From assembly GCF_004143485.2 (NCBI RefSeq), contig NZ_ML974137.1:55775-119774 (forward strand): DNA of 64,000 nt. Direction: 5' to 3'. Position 1 is the stretch's first letter. Every line of letters begins with the position of its first letter. This DNA comes from Halorussus amylolyticus. GTDB taxonomy: Archaea > Halobacteriota > Halobacteria > Halobacteriales > Haladaptataceae. The notes under the pieces were generated by a model. It saw nothing but the letters and a program-made list of their open reading frames with translations, was not told the DNA's origin and ran no database searches. Below are positions 27,979-37,091 of this stretch, piece after piece. Made by a program: the position numbers and the translations under genes.

Positions 27979-28337
27979 CAGAACCACCTCCGTCGGGTGT
28001 ACAGGAGCAACGCCGTGACGATGATGACCTCGAGGCTGAAGATCATCGGTGCGAGTAATCGATTCGTCTCGACCGCCGCACGGAATGCCGAAGCCCAACT
28101 GGCTTCGATGGTCTCCGCCCCGCCGCCGACAGCGGCCTCGATTACTCGGACGTACATGGCGGCCGCCGCGTCCAGCACGCGAATGTGAACGGTGACGACC
28201 GCCTGCATGACCATGATCCAGCCTGCGGCGACGGTGAGCCACACTGCGCCCAGCAACGTGCTGACGAGTTTGGCGATCTTGATTTCGCCACCCTGTTCGA
28301 CGAACGCGTTCGGTTCGACCGGCCCGCTCGAACTCAT
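27978..28337 (-). CDS. Membrane protein of the operon
   Basis: A 119-residue protein from MSSSGPVEPNAFVEQGG with about three hydrophobic stretches and a basic end (LLLYTRRRWF). GGAGGTG precedes the start. Its first residues (MSSS) match the start of the next upstream gene product, which hints at a shared N-terminal signal or a duplication. Confidence 0.65.
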   Translation of the reverse strand: MSSSGPVEPNAFVEQGGEIKIAKLVSTLLGAVWLTVAAGWIMVMQAVVTVHIRVLDAAAAMYVRVIEAAVGGGAETIEASWASAFRAAVETNRLLAPMIFSLEVIIVTALLLYTRRRWF

Positions 28338-28422
28338 CGGTGGCGAACACCTCCGGACACCCACCCGGATGCGGGTGGGGTTTCGTCGGTCGCAGTTCGA
28401 GGGTGGCGGGCCGCCGACACGG

Positions 28423-28881
28423 TTACTCCTCCTCGTTATCGAGGTCGCCGCCGTCCTCGAGGCCGACGAACGGGAGATTGATGCCCGTGATGGTGTCGGC
28501 GTCGGTCAGGTCCAGGTAATAGATCGGGATGGCGATACCGCCAACGAACGCACCGCTGGCGACCATGATGACGAACGGACCGAGCTGTAGCCACGGATCC
28601 ATCCCGAGCGCGACCGCCGCGGTGTTCCAGGCGTCTTGGATGAACCCCGCCGGAGCGCCGAACATCGCCTCGATGGAGTCGGCCGTGACGCTCGCGAACG
28701 CGTCGGTCGGGCTGATGATCAGGCCCGCGAACGCCTCACCGATGCCGATGACGATGGTGAAGAACGCGACGACGAGCCCGCCAGCGCCGTTGACGAACGC
28801 CTGGCCGAACCCGCCGAGCGACTCGGATTTGTCTATGTACGTCATGGCTTTCGCCAGACGCGGTCCATCGCTCGAACTCAT
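28423..28881 (-). CDS. Four-span membrane protein
   Basis: A 152-residue protein starting MSSSDGPRLAKAMTYIDKSE with hydrophobic segments at about 30-60, 62-95 and 105-130 and an acidic C terminus (GLEDGGDLDNEEE). Size and span number are like the internal membrane proteins of pleolipoviruses, but no sequence match can be claimed. It starts five bases after the stop of the spike-like protein. Confidence 0.65.
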   Translation of the reverse strand: MSSSDGPRLAKAMTYIDKSESLGGFGQAFVNGAGGLVVAFFTIVIGIGEAFAGLIISPTDAFASVTADSIEAMFGAPAGFIQDAWNTAAVALGMDPWLQLGPFVIMVASGAFVGGIAIPIYYLDLTDADTITGINLPFVGLEDGGDLDNEEE

Positions 28882-28886
28882 CGGAA

Positions 28887-30392
28887 TTAGCTCCCGCGCG
28901 ATTTGAGTCCGACCATGGTCAGCAGGCCAGCGATACCGCCCGCCACCCAGTTGTACATACTGGCGAACGGACCACCGCCACCGCCGCCGGAACTACCCCA
29001 GAAGCCCCCACCGGATTGGACAGGCTGGAGCGCGCTGTACTGGTCTTCGAGGAGTTTGACCTCGTACTCCACCACGTACGTGGTGTCGGTCTGAACCGTG
29101 CTGTCAGCGGTGATAGTCCGGTTCTGGTCGCCGAGTTCGCCCGAGAGGTCGATCCAGTCGTCCTCGGAGATGTCCTCGGTGTCGGTGTCGCCGACGCCCT
29201 CGGCGTAGCGAATCTGCGTGTACCGCTCCGAGAGGAACGGCTGTTCGGTCTTGAGTTCGATGTCACCGTGCGTGAGGTCGTACGCCGTCGGAATCGTCTG
29301 GCGGAACGACACGTCCAGCAGGTTTGCGTAGTTCGGGTAATTGTTCGTTTCGGGGAACTCGATGGTCGCGGCGTCCGGGTCGTCCTGCATCCGGTACTCG
29401 ATGTTCAGGTACCGGAGCTTGTTGACCGTCGCATCGGTGAACGCCTCACCCATTCCGGAAAGGTCGGTGGCTTCGATTTCACCGCCTTCGGGACGCTCGT
29501 ACACCGTTTCGTCGGTGTAGTCGTCACCGTCGTCAGTGGACGTGTCCAGTACGCGCTCCTCGCCGAGGTCCCATCGGCTCTTCTTCTCGACGTTCAGGCC
29601 GATGACCGTGGCCGTCGCATCGCCGTCCTCCGTGACTACACGGACTTCTTCGACCGCGTCGAGCGACCCGTCGCCCGAGCCGTCCACGTCGAGTTGGCCG
29701 AGTTGCTCCTGGTAGACGACACCGGACGCGGTCTCGTTGGCGATTACGTCGCTCGCGGTCGCGTCCCGGCTGGAGTTGACCTCTGCCTCGACGTAGTCGC
29801 CGTCACCGTCGCGGACTTGGACGGAGAGCTCCGCGCCGCTCTCCAGGTCATCGACGTTCATGACGAGCTGGAGATACCGCTTTTCGGCGTCGCTCGTGAT
29901 GGACGGCTCCTCATAGGCGACGTGCTCGCTGTCGCCAGCGGTGAGCGATCCGTCGGTATCGATTTCGACCGCCTGAACGCCTTCGCCGGTCTCGCCATCA
30001 GCCTCTTTGACGGAGGCCGCGGACCCCGAAGTAGTCCAGTTCTCGGCGTTCAGCCACGTCACGCTGTTGTTCTCCTCGCCGCTCGTGCGGGGGAACTGGT
30101 CGAACTCTTCGGCGTCGATTCGGTCGGCTCGATACGCCACCTCGGCACCGGAATCGGTACCGTTGACGTGGCCTTCGACTTCGGTGATTTCGCCGTTGTC
30201 GTCTTCGTATTCGAGCCAGTCCATGTTCGAGCGGTCGTGGCTCTCTACGGTCAGTTCGTCTTCGACGAATTTGGTTTCGGGGTGCTGCTCGGCCTCGGGA
30301 TTCATTCCGTACGTCGCCGCGGCGGCGACGCCGGAGCCGACGACCGCGAGCACCGCGAGCAGCGCCAGTACTGTCTTGCGATTGATTTCCAT
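28887..30392 (-). CDS. Exported, C-terminally anchored spike-like protein
   Basis: A 501-residue protein. An N-terminal signal or anchor (VLALLAVLAVVGSGVAAAA) is followed by about 430 acidic, beta-rich residues without cysteines, a Gly-rich hinge (SGGGFWGSSGGGGGG) and one C-terminal membrane span with a basic end (KSRGS). This layout is that of haloarchaeal viral spikes and of surface proteins on membrane vesicles. It is followed by small multi-span proteins and later the ATPase. No enzyme motif was seen. Confidence 0.7.
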   Translation of the reverse strand: MEINRKTVLALLAVLAVVGSGVAAAATYGMNPEAEQHPETKFVEDELTVESHDRSNMDWLEYEDDNGEITEVEGHVNGTDSGAEVAYRADRIDAEEFDQFPRTSGEENNSVTWLNAENWTTSGSAASVKEADGETGEGVQAVEIDTDGSLTAGDSEHVAYEEPSITSDAEKRYLQLVMNVDDLESGAELSVQVRDGDGDYVEAEVNSSRDATASDVIANETASGVVYQEQLGQLDVDGSGDGSLDAVEEVRVVTEDGDATATVIGLNVEKKSRWDLGEERVLDTSTDDGDDYTDETVYERPEGGEIEATDLSGMGEAFTDATVNKLRYLNIEYRMQDDPDAATIEFPETNNYPNYANLLDVSFRQTIPTAYDLTHGDIELKTEQPFLSERYTQIRYAEGVGDTDTEDISEDDWIDLSGELGDQNRTITADSTVQTDTTYVVEYEVKLLEDQYSALQPVQSGGGFWGSSGGGGGGPFASMYNWVAGGIAGLLTMVGLKSRGS

Positions 30393-30395
30393 GTG

Positions 30396-30767
30396 TTAGT
30401 TGGTGTGTCGGCGGTTCCGGTCGCCACCCGCAGTTTCCGCTCGATTCTCGAGTGCTGCGACAATCGTATCGTCACGAACGTTCTCCCCGCCGTGTTCTCG
30501 AACGGCGTCGGCGACCTCTCGTGGTGAACGGTCTCTCGCCTGGCCGCCGTCAGTTGCGGTCGCTCGCTCCGAACTGGCGGGCTCGATGTCCACGTCCACC
30601 TTGGCCTTCTCCAGTACGGTCTGCGCGCCGAGAGCGCCGACGAGCGCCAGTGTTCCCAGCACGAGAGGGAGCGCGAACACCCAGCCGAACGTACTCCAGC
30701 CCGCCGTGCCGAGAATCAGCGACAGCGTCGAGTAGCCGATGAGGTGAGCGACCGTCTCGCGGTTCAT
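30396..30767 (-). CDS. Two-span membrane protein with charged tail
   Basis: A 123-residue protein with spans at about 10-30 and 32-50 and a soluble tail rich in Arg, Asp and Glu. Its ATG overlaps the stop of the first operon gene (ATGA), and it ends three bases before the spike-like gene. No family recognised. Confidence 0.6.
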   Translation of the reverse strand: MNRETVAHLIGYSTLSLILGTAGWSTFGWVFALPLVLGTLALVGALGAQTVLEKAKVDVDIEPASSERATATDGGQARDRSPREVADAVREHGGENVRDDTIVAALENRAETAGGDRNRRHTN

Positions 30768-31048
30768 GCGCTCTGCCTCCGCTGGACTCGCGCCTTTGGC
30801 GACCGCGTCGGGGCGGTCAGCCCGTTCTCGTAGAGGACCGCTTCGAGGTGGCCGTCACACAGTTCGACTCGGACGCCAGCGACCTCGTACATCGTCCCGT
30901 AGTCGCCGCACTGACCGGCGGGCGTCTCATAGAGACAGCCCTCGTGGGCGCTGTCACTGTGTTCTGGGTGTTTTTCTACGTCGGTTCTCTGCGTCGTATC
31001 CTCCGAAAAGGAGGTGTTCGGGCCGACTGGCCCGCGTTCTCGGGTCAT
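30764..31048 (-). CDS. Small zinc-binding-type protein, first gene of the minus operon
   Basis: A 94-residue protein with EGCLYETPAGQCGDYG and ELCDGHLE; three Cys and one His could hold a zinc ion. The rest is disordered and basic at the end. A regulatory role at the head of the operon is possible. An inverted repeat lies upstream at 31144. Confidence 0.5.
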   Translation of the reverse strand: MTRERGPVGPNTSFSEDTTQRTDVEKHPEHSDSAHEGCLYETPAGQCGDYGTMYEVAGVRVELCDGHLEAVLYENGLTAPTRSPKARVQRRQSA

Positions 31049-31143
31049 AGTTCGAACCCCGACCGACCGTATCGGAAACGAGACGGTCGGCCGTCGCGCC
31101 AGCCCGATTAGCCCCTCCTACAAATATGTCAGCATTCAATAGG

Positions 31144-31159
31144 GGTTCCCTTGGGAACC
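31144..31159. promoter_or_regulatory. Inverted repeat between divergent operons
   Basis: GGTTCCC-TT-GGGAACC is a perfect 7-bp palindrome between the minus operon (start 31048) and the gene at 31214, about 15 bases before a TATA-like CTTTATG for the latter. It is a likely operator for the AbrB-like product of 31214. Confidence 0.45.
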
Positions 31160-31213
31160 TCTTTGGATTCTCAAGCTTTATGCCAGAGAGGATAATTGGT
31201 CGGCCCGCTTGTC

Positions 31214-31498
31214 ATGCCTCAATACCAACTGAGACAGTTAGGAAAGCAGAATGCGGGCGTCTCGCTGCCGTGGCGCGCGCTGAAACGCGACGATCTCCTC
31301 AAGGAGGACGGAACTATTCCCGACGACCAGCTCATGGACGTGGAACGCCTCGGTGAAGGCGTCTATCTGGTCCGGCCAACTCCGGACGACGGCAACCTTC
31401 CAGAGTTCCGCGAGACCGACGTAGTTCAGGACGCCGTGGCGCGTGAATTGATGGACATGAGCGCGTTCGACAGCCTTCAGCCGGGGAACGCCGACTGA
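31214..31498 (+). CDS. AbrB-like small regulator candidate
   Basis: A 94-residue protein MPQYQLRQLGKQNAGVSLPW... with the order of a SpoVT/AbrB swapped-hairpin domain (short strands, GVSLPWRALKRDDL, then GEGVYLVRPTPDD). Such proteins of haloarchaeal plasmids are thought to bind DNA. TATA-like sequence about 32 bases upstream supports this ATG. It faces away from the morphogenesis-like operon and could control it. Confidence 0.5.
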   Translation: MPQYQLRQLGKQNAGVSLPWRALKRDDLLKEDGTIPDDQLMDVERLGEGVYLVRPTPDDGNLPEFRETDVVQDAVARELMDMSAFDSLQPGNAD

Positions 31499-31568
31499 TG
31501 ACGGTAGAATCTGAAACCAGTCTATTGCACTAATGACTGGTAGATCGAATTAGTAGGGCCTCTTCGAA

Positions 31569-32249
31569 CTATTCACTCTGAGAGCCATTGAATACAGATG
31601 CGACCGACTTCGCAAACGAGGGTATCTGAATATTATGGCTATTATCGAATGAAATGGATATCTGGGTATCTTCTCCGATTCGCACTCTGAGTATCGAGAA
31701 TTCTTCGAAATTGATTACCTCTGAACAGCATTTGCTTCCGTGTACGTTGACATTGCTCAAGGCGTGTTCAAATACGAGGGTCCGTAGCCCCTGTTCGAAT
31801 TCCTCATCAGAATAATTCGAGAGGACATCTGAATCGGCATACAGTATCGTAATCTCTTCACCGTCATACAATCCAACTATGCGTAATTGGCTACCAAACT
31901 CCTCGTTCGCTAACTCCACAACCGAACGTGTGACGTCCTCCGTGGGATCTTCTATAGTCCACGTGATTTCCTGAATCTTGTCTTTGATGTTCGCCCATGC
32001 TTCTTCGCCGCTTACGGTGAGGCCATAGTATCGCCCTACCGTTCGACTCTCCGAAACTTTGAGTTCTACGATTCCTTTCTCACGGAGTTCGGATAGTGCA
32101 CGCGACGCATGGGGTCGGCGGTCATCCGTACTATCTGCTATCTCTTTCGGAGTTGAGGGACCAATTACAGCAAGATGTCTCAGGACATGCTTTCTATATT
32201 TGGAGCTCAAAATATATGACTCCACGTCCCCCGGAGATTTAGCGGCCAT
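31569..32249 (-). CDS. Winged-helix transcription regulator
   Basis: About 226 residues from MAAKSPGDVESYILSSKYRK. An N-terminal winged helix (HLAVIGPSTPKEIADSTDD ... RALSELREKGIVELKV) is followed by a mixed alpha/beta sensor-like domain of about 140 residues. An upstream in-frame ATG at 32357 would overlap the divergent kinase gene and is less likely. A+T-richer than the backbone. It is divergent from the response-regulator kinase and may control it. Confidence 0.7.
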   Translation of the reverse strand: MAAKSPGDVESYILSSKYRKHVLRHLAVIGPSTPKEIADSTDDRRPHASRALSELREKGIVELKVSESRTVGRYYGLTVSGEEAWANIKDKIQEITWTIEDPTEDVTRSVVELANEEFGSQLRIVGLYDGEEITILYADSDVLSNYSDEEFEQGLRTLVFEHALSNVNVHGSKCCSEVINFEEFSILRVRIGEDTQISISFDNSHNIQIPSFAKSVASVFNGSQSE

Positions 32250-32349
32250 AGCTTCCAAAAGGAAGAACCCGGCGTCGTTTGAATTTGATGGCTGGTACCA
32301 ATCTCGTACCAAAGCTTTTTGCAGTTTTAGACAGGAATGATTTCCAGAT

Positions 32350-33774
32350 ATGAGCAATGAGTCTTCAGTAGGTCCAATTCACGTTCTACATGTAGACGAC
32401 GATTCCCAGTTCGGTGAGCTGGTAGAGATATATCTTGAGAGGTTAGACGACCGAATCACCGTCACACCTGAATCAGACGCTCAGAAGGCCCTTGAACGAA
32501 TCAGGACAGATAGCTTCGATTGTATCGTGAGCGATTATCAAATGCCGGAGATGGATGGCATCGAGTTTCTCAACTCCGTCCGCGAAGACTATCCGAATCT
32601 ACCCTTTATTCTCTTCACGGGAAAGGGGAGCGAAGAGATTGCGTCCGAAGCAATCAATGCGGGTGTCACTACGTACCTCCAGAAAAATGGGACTGAGGTC
32701 TATGAATTACTCGTCAATGAGGTTCAAAATGTTGTTTCGCATCAACGCTCACAGCACAAGGCGCAGGTTGCACAGAACCGCCTCTTAGCGTTGTACGAGC
32801 AAACGGACGGTTTCTTTATCGTAGATAGAGATTGGACAGTTGTTTATTGGAACCAGCAAATGGAGCAGCGATCGGGACAACCGTCCGAAGACGTTATCGG
32901 AGAACAAATTTGGGAGACATTTCCTGAAGCGGTCGGAACGGAACTGGAGGAGATGTACCGGGAGGCAATGGAGACGCGTAAGGCGTCAGAGTTCGAGACC
33001 TACTTCGAACCATCCGGTTACTGGTTAGAGGTTCGGGCTTATCCGTACGATGACGGACTCTTTGTCCATTCTCGGGATATTACAAGCGAGAAAGAGGACG
33101 AAAAAGAGATACAGCGGAGAAACCACATCTTAGAGTCGTTTGCGAACACGGTGTCACACGATCTTCGAAACCCACTGAATGTCGCCCAAGGGCGACTACA
33201 GTTAGCACAGGAAACAGGTGATTTCGACCATCTCGAAGAGGTTGCCCAAGCGCACAACCGTATGCGAAATCTCATCGACGAACTTCTTCGAGTCGCTCGC
33301 GGTGAGGAATTAGCCTCTTCAGAAGTCTCACTCAAAGAAAATGTCGAAGAAGCATGGGAAACCGTTTCCTCGAAAGAGATGGAGCTCGTCATCGAAGACG
33401 ATACCGTTTTTGAAGCACACGACAGTCAGTTGCGGCGGATGTTTGAGAATCTCTTCTGGAATGCGCTTGAGCACGGCAAGGCGTCAACTGTTAGAATTGG
33501 AGTGCTTGATGGCGATGACAAGGGATTTTTCGTTGAGGATGATGGGGTCGGCATACCAGTAAACCAACGGCAGGAAGTATTTAATTCTGGATTCTCAACC
33601 GCTGACAACAGTCCGGGATACGGACTCTCTATCGTTCACGGAATCGTGAATACTCACGGTTGGGACATCTCTATTACCACGAGTGAGGCCGATGGAGCAC
33701 GGTTTGAGATTCAAGGAGTTTGCTCTCTGACGCAGGATAGCACCGCCGACGCTGACGTTGATACAGCGGAGTAA
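32350..33774 (+). CDS. Hybrid sensor histidine kinase (receiver-PAS-HisKA-HATPase)
   Basis: A 474-residue soluble protein. Receiver domain at 10-125, with phosphoacceptor Asp in CIVSDYQMPEMDG. PAS domain at about 145-245 (LYEQTDGFFIVDRDWTVVYW). The HisKA His is in ANTVSHDLRNPLN, and HATPase blocks are LFWNALEHG, DDGVGIP and GYGLSIVHGI. This N-terminal receiver layout is common in haloarchaea. No membrane spans, so the signal is internal. The small gene at 33781 follows after six bases. Confidence 0.9.
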   Translation: MSNESSVGPIHVLHVDDDSQFGELVEIYLERLDDRITVTPESDAQKALERIRTDSFDCIVSDYQMPEMDGIEFLNSVREDYPNLPFILFTGKGSEEIASEAINAGVTTYLQKNGTEVYELLVNEVQNVVSHQRSQHKAQVAQNRLLALYEQTDGFFIVDRDWTVVYWNQQMEQRSGQPSEDVIGEQIWETFPEAVGTELEEMYREAMETRKASEFETYFEPSGYWLEVRAYPYDDGLFVHSRDITSEKEDEKEIQRRNHILESFANTVSHDLRNPLNVAQGRLQLAQETGDFDHLEEVAQAHNRMRNLIDELLRVARGEELASSEVSLKENVEEAWETVSSKEMELVIEDDTVFEAHDSQLRRMFENLFWNALEHGKASTVRIGVLDGDDKGFFVEDDGVGIPVNQRQEVFNSGFSTADNSPGYGLSIVHGIVNTHGWDISITTSEADGARFEIQGVCSLTQDSTADADVDTAE

Positions 33775-33780
33775 CTAACG

Positions 33781-34170
33781 ATGAAAAACCAGATTTCGAA
33801 GTCGCTCGCGTCCTACTTATACAACCGTGTCGGTGAATTACTGCGAGGCGTCATTCATTATGAACACGACGAATTCAAATTGGTCTATCTTCGCGACGAT
33901 ATTCGAGAACAGCGCTATCGTGAGGATGTGACTCAAATGCTGGGTCGAATCAAACAGGAGGGTACTACCGAAGAGGAACAATCATTTCCCTTCGGTGAAC
34001 TTCACGCCACAATTCGGGCTTTCGACGAAACAATCTTTATGCATTTCCCAATCGGGGAGCAGATTGGTGTCGTCGTAGCGCTAGAACCCGACGTCGCCCA
34101 GAACCTCAACTCGTTCATTGATGATTGTCTCGATCATATCTATGAGGAGTACCCTTCCATGAAATCGTAA
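33781..34170 (+). CDS. Small protein linked to the sensor kinase (DUF7522-like)
   Basis: A 129-residue soluble alpha/beta protein (SLASYLYNRVGELLRGVIHYEHDEF ... IGVVVALEPDVAQNL, split here by other residues). Similar small proteins lie next to haloarchaeal signalling genes. Probably co-transcribed with the kinase; function unknown. The 240 bp after it hold no gene. Confidence 0.6.
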   Translation: MKNQISKSLASYLYNRVGELLRGVIHYEHDEFKLVYLRDDIREQRYREDVTQMLGRIKQEGTTEEEQSFPFGELHATIRAFDETIFMHFPIGEQIGVVVALEPDVAQNLNSFIDDCLDHIYEEYPSMKS

Positions 34171-34408
34171 GATTTCCCCACGTGACGCGAGAAATATCGT
34201 GGATAGAATGCGAAGTGAATCGCCACTTGATGAGGTAATAAGCGTATTCAGCCTTCGGATGCTCTTCGATTTTCGCGCCCACAAGTAGATTCCCAAGGGC
34301 CGAGTCACTTCGATCGCTTGATACTGCTACCTAGTTCGCTAACTAACGACTCTTTCGTTCGAGACCCCGACTCATCTAACAGTTAGAAAACACGGTCCTG
34401 TGCATCAT

Positions 34409-35065
34409 TCAGAGGCCGTACAGGTCCCCGCGGTCCAGCGCCCGGTTGATGGTCGCCCGTGAGGTGCCGAGTCGTCGAGCGCCCTTCCGCTTCGAGAGGT
34501 CGTCTTTCTGAATCATCTCCAGCACGCTCACCACGTCGTGGTAGTCGTCGCCCTCGATCAGGCGGCCGTCGTCCTTCGAGAAGCCGAGTGGGGCCGGGCC
34601 GTGGTGGTACTCGTCGTTCTGCTGGCGAGCCGCGATGCCCTCTTTCGTCCGCTGCTGGGCCATGTTCGCTTCGAGTTCGGCGAAGACGCCGAGGAGCTGG
34701 AATAGCGCCCGCTGGAACGGGTCGTCGTCACCGGGGCGAAGCGTCAGGCCTTCGCTGACGATGTGTAGTTCCACGTCGGCGGCGTCGAGCCGGGCCGCGG
34801 TCCGTTCGAGGTCGGAGATCGACCGGCAGATGCGCGAGACGCTGTGAACGACTACGGCCTCGAGGTCGCCCGCGTCGGCGTCGGCGACCATCTCCTGGTA
34901 GCCCGAGCGGTCGGTGTTCGTGCCGGTCGATTTGTCGCGGTAGATTTCGAGGTCGCCCAGGTCCGCGCCAAACTCTCGCTCGGCGTAGTCGGCGGTCGCG
35001 GTCAGCTGACGATCGAGACTCTGGTCGTCGGTTGACACCCGGCAGTAGCACGCGATTTCAGCCAT
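34409..35065 (-). CDS. Serine recombinase (resolvase/invertase family)
   Basis: A 218-residue protein. The catalytic Ser is in YCRVSTDDQ (residue 11), with VVHSVSRICRS and LLGVFAELEANMAQQRTKEG carrying the other active-site Arg residues and the long E helix. A helix-turn-helix at the end (KRKGARRLGTSRATINRAL) binds the site. A TATA-like CTTTAAGA on the minus strand near 35093 sits about 28 bases upstream of the 35065 ATG, favouring it over the ATG at 35077. It may resolve or invert sequence in the element; no target was identified. Confidence 0.85.
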   Translation of the reverse strand: MAEIACYCRVSTDDQSLDRQLTATADYAEREFGADLGDLEIYRDKSTGTNTDRSGYQEMVADADAGDLEAVVVHSVSRICRSISDLERTAARLDAADVELHIVSEGLTLRPGDDDPFQRALFQLLGVFAELEANMAQQRTKEGIAARQQNDEYHHGPAPLGFSKDDGRLIEGDDYHDVVSVLEMIQKDDLSKRKGARRLGTSRATINRALDRGDLYGL

Positions 35066-35077
35066 GCTCTCGCACAT

Positions 35078-35418
35078 CCCCCTCTACGTCTTAAAGCTCG
35101 GGGGTCACGTACATTTGTTCAAGGACGAGTGTTCTCGTACACCCTCATATCTCAACTATTCTACCGTAACAGAAGGCTTATGCCAGGTTAGTAATAGTAT
35201 GTTGCTGGCGGCAGGGAAGGTCAATATCCCAATTTCCCGAACTGGCACACCCACTTACCTGCCGCCCTCCCCCATCGCACCCATTTTCTGAATTGGTTCC
35301 CGCCTTCGGCCCACACGAAGCACCCTACGAGTGGTGTCGCAAAGCGGCGGGTGATACGGGAAATAAATCAAAACTACGGGAAGATTTTAGAGTGTTCCCG
35401 CCCAACTGGTGAGTAGCC
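35078..35418. other. Intergenic region with an inverted repeat
   Basis: No gene seen. GGCGGCAGG (35207-35215) and CCTGCCGCC (35258-35266) are exact complements 42 bases apart. Being next to the serine recombinase this could be its site, or a regulatory region for vapBC. Confidence 0.3.
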
Positions 35419-35685
35419 ATGTCGAAATCGACCGACGAACGGGGGCGAATCTACCTCCCGAAGGACGTTCGGGAGCGCTTCGGGGACCAGTACCGCATCG
35501 TCGAACTTCCGAGCCACGTCGCGCTGTTTCCCGTCGATGAGGACCCACTGGAGGGGCTTCGCGCCGCCGTCGGTGACGCCTTCGAGGGCAAGGACGCGGC
35601 AGAACTGAAACAGGAAGCGCGTGAAGCGATCTCCCAAGAGATTCACGAAGAAAACGAGAGCCGAGAAGAGGAGAGCGAGGCGTAA
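35419..35685 (+). CDS. vapB: VapB-type antitoxin (AbrB fold)
   Basis: An 88-residue protein. MSKSTDERGRIYLPKDVRERFG is an AbrB-type DNA-binding hairpin; the acidic helical tail (from about 60) would wrap the toxin. The toxin gene begins two bases after its stop. Such pairs stabilise mobile elements. Confidence 0.85.
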   Translation: MSKSTDERGRIYLPKDVRERFGDQYRIVELPSHVALFPVDEDPLEGLRAAVGDAFEGKDAAELKQEAREAISQEIHEENESREEESEA

Positions 35686-35687
35686 GC

Positions 35688-36089
35688 GTGTACGTCGAGA
35701 CTGACTTTCTCACCGCGCTTGTGAAGGACGACGACTGGCTCCGCGAGTCGGCAATTCGCTCGCTCGAAGAGCGCGACGACATTCACACGTCGATTCTCGC
35801 CTACGCCGAAGTCCTGGTGCTGTTCTACGACCGAGAGAACGCGGAGTACGAAATCGACCCGCCGCGAGCAATTTCGAACCTGCTCGAACTCGTTCCCATT
35901 GTCCCGGAGATACACGAGGACGCCGTCCTCGCCGCCGCTGCCTTCCTCGACGAGTACGACATGACGCCGTTCGACGCGCTTCACGCCGGAATCATCACCA
36001 CAGGTGATGGACGTGTGCTTTCGAGCGAACAGGACTACGACACCATCGGCCTCGAACGCACACCGTTGGAACCCGGCGCGTCCGAGTAG
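35688..36089 (+). CDS. vapC: VapC-type PIN-domain toxin
   Basis: A 133-residue PIN protein starting with GTG. MYVETDFLTALVKDDDW gives the first acidic residue, SILAYAEVLVLF a second, and DMTPFDALHAGIIT plus VLSSEQDYDTIGL the remaining acidic site. PIN toxins cleave RNA, often tRNA. It forms a pair with the AbrB-type antitoxin upstream. Confidence 0.85.
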   Translation: MYVETDFLTALVKDDDWLRESAIRSLEERDDIHTSILAYAEVLVLFYDRENAEYEIDPPRAISNLLELVPIVPEIHEDAVLAAAAFLDEYDMTPFDALHAGIITTGDGRVLSSEQDYDTIGLERTPLEPGASE

Positions 36090-36170
36090 GGGGTATTGCG
36101 TCTCCAGTAGTGGCAGACGATTCCTTGCGAGGGATTAGTTTTGAAGGACAGCGCGTAAGTCGGACAACCG

Positions 36171-36186
36171 GACTACTTTCACTTTC
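36171..36186 (+). promoter_or_regulatory. GACTACTTTCACTTTC motif, copy 1
   Basis: This exact 16-base sequence occurs here, 125 bp before the D12 methylase, and again at 57690-57705, 52 bp before the right operon. Being upstream of a gene set in both places suggests a shared regulatory role. Confidence 0.35.
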
Positions 36187-36311
36187 GCTCTACTATTGAA
36201 GATTCTTGATAAGGGGTAGGGTCGCTCCGACGAACGGAATGGTTCCAACACAGATTCCGACGTGCAGCAGTTCGCGCATCGAGGCGGAGAGACAGACGAC
36301 GGTGATTTCGC

Positions 36312-37091
36312 GTGCCTGACGCGGTGTTCCCGTTCCCCGGCGGGAAGTCGCGGCTCGCGTCGTGGATACTCGACCAGGTCCCCGAGCACACCTGCTTCGT
36401 GGAGGTGTTCGGCGGTGCAGCGGGCGTGCTGGTGAACAAAGACCCCGAGACGAGTACAGTTGAGGTGTACAACGACCGCGACGGCGACCTCGTGCAGTTC
36501 TTCGAGGTGCTGCGCGAGCGCGGCGACGAACTGGTCGAGTGGCTAGAGACCGTGCCGTACTCGCGGGAGGTCCACGGCGAGTGGGCTGACGCGTTCTACA
36601 ACGGGTATCGGCCGAGCGACGAGGTCGAGCGCGCTGGACAGTTCTTTTTCCTTCGGTACTCTCAATGGGGCGCTGGTTACGCGACGGTCAATGGGTTCGG
36701 AACGAGCAAGGTGACGAACGAGGCCCAGAGCTACGCGAACAAGGTAGCTCGGTTGGAGGAGTTTGGCTTGCGATTCGACGACGTCGTGCTGGAGAACCTG
36801 GACTGGTCGGCGGCGTTCAAGAAGTACGACAGCGAGGAGACGGTGTTCTACTGCGACCCACCGTACGTCGGCAAGGAGGACTATTACCCGGTGTGCGACA
36901 TCGAGCACTCGGAGTTCGTAGAGGCTTTGGGCGAGTTAGAAGGGAAATGGGTCGTGTCGTACGCGGAGCTGCCTGCGGGACTGGAGGAGTATCGGGTCGT
37001 TGGGCGTGGTGAGCGGAACTTCATGGGTAACGGGAGGTCGGGGAGTACGAAGAAGACGAGAGAACATCTGGTGATGAATTTTGAACCGTAA
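36312..37091 (+). CDS. D12-class N6-adenine DNA methyltransferase (Dam-like)
   Basis: A 259-residue protein. Motif X/I FPFPGGKSRLA (6-16) and VEVFGGAAGVL bind SAM; the catalytic motif is CDPPYVGK (181-188). The end TREHLVMNF is typical of the family. It methylates adenine in a short recognition sequence not predictable here. It runs towards the EVE-like/PD-(D/E)XK gene and their stop codons abut (37091/37092), so the two probably form a restriction-modification pair. GTG start. Confidence 0.88.
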   Translation: MPDAVFPFPGGKSRLASWILDQVPEHTCFVEVFGGAAGVLVNKDPETSTVEVYNDRDGDLVQFFEVLRERGDELVEWLETVPYSREVHGEWADAFYNGYRPSDEVERAGQFFFLRYSQWGAGYATVNGFGTSKVTNEAQSYANKVARLEEFGLRFDDVVLENLDWSAAFKKYDSEETVFYCDPPYVGKEDYYPVCDIEHSEFVEALGELEGKWVVSYAELPAGLEEYRVVGRGERNFMGNGRSGSTKKTREHLVMNFEP

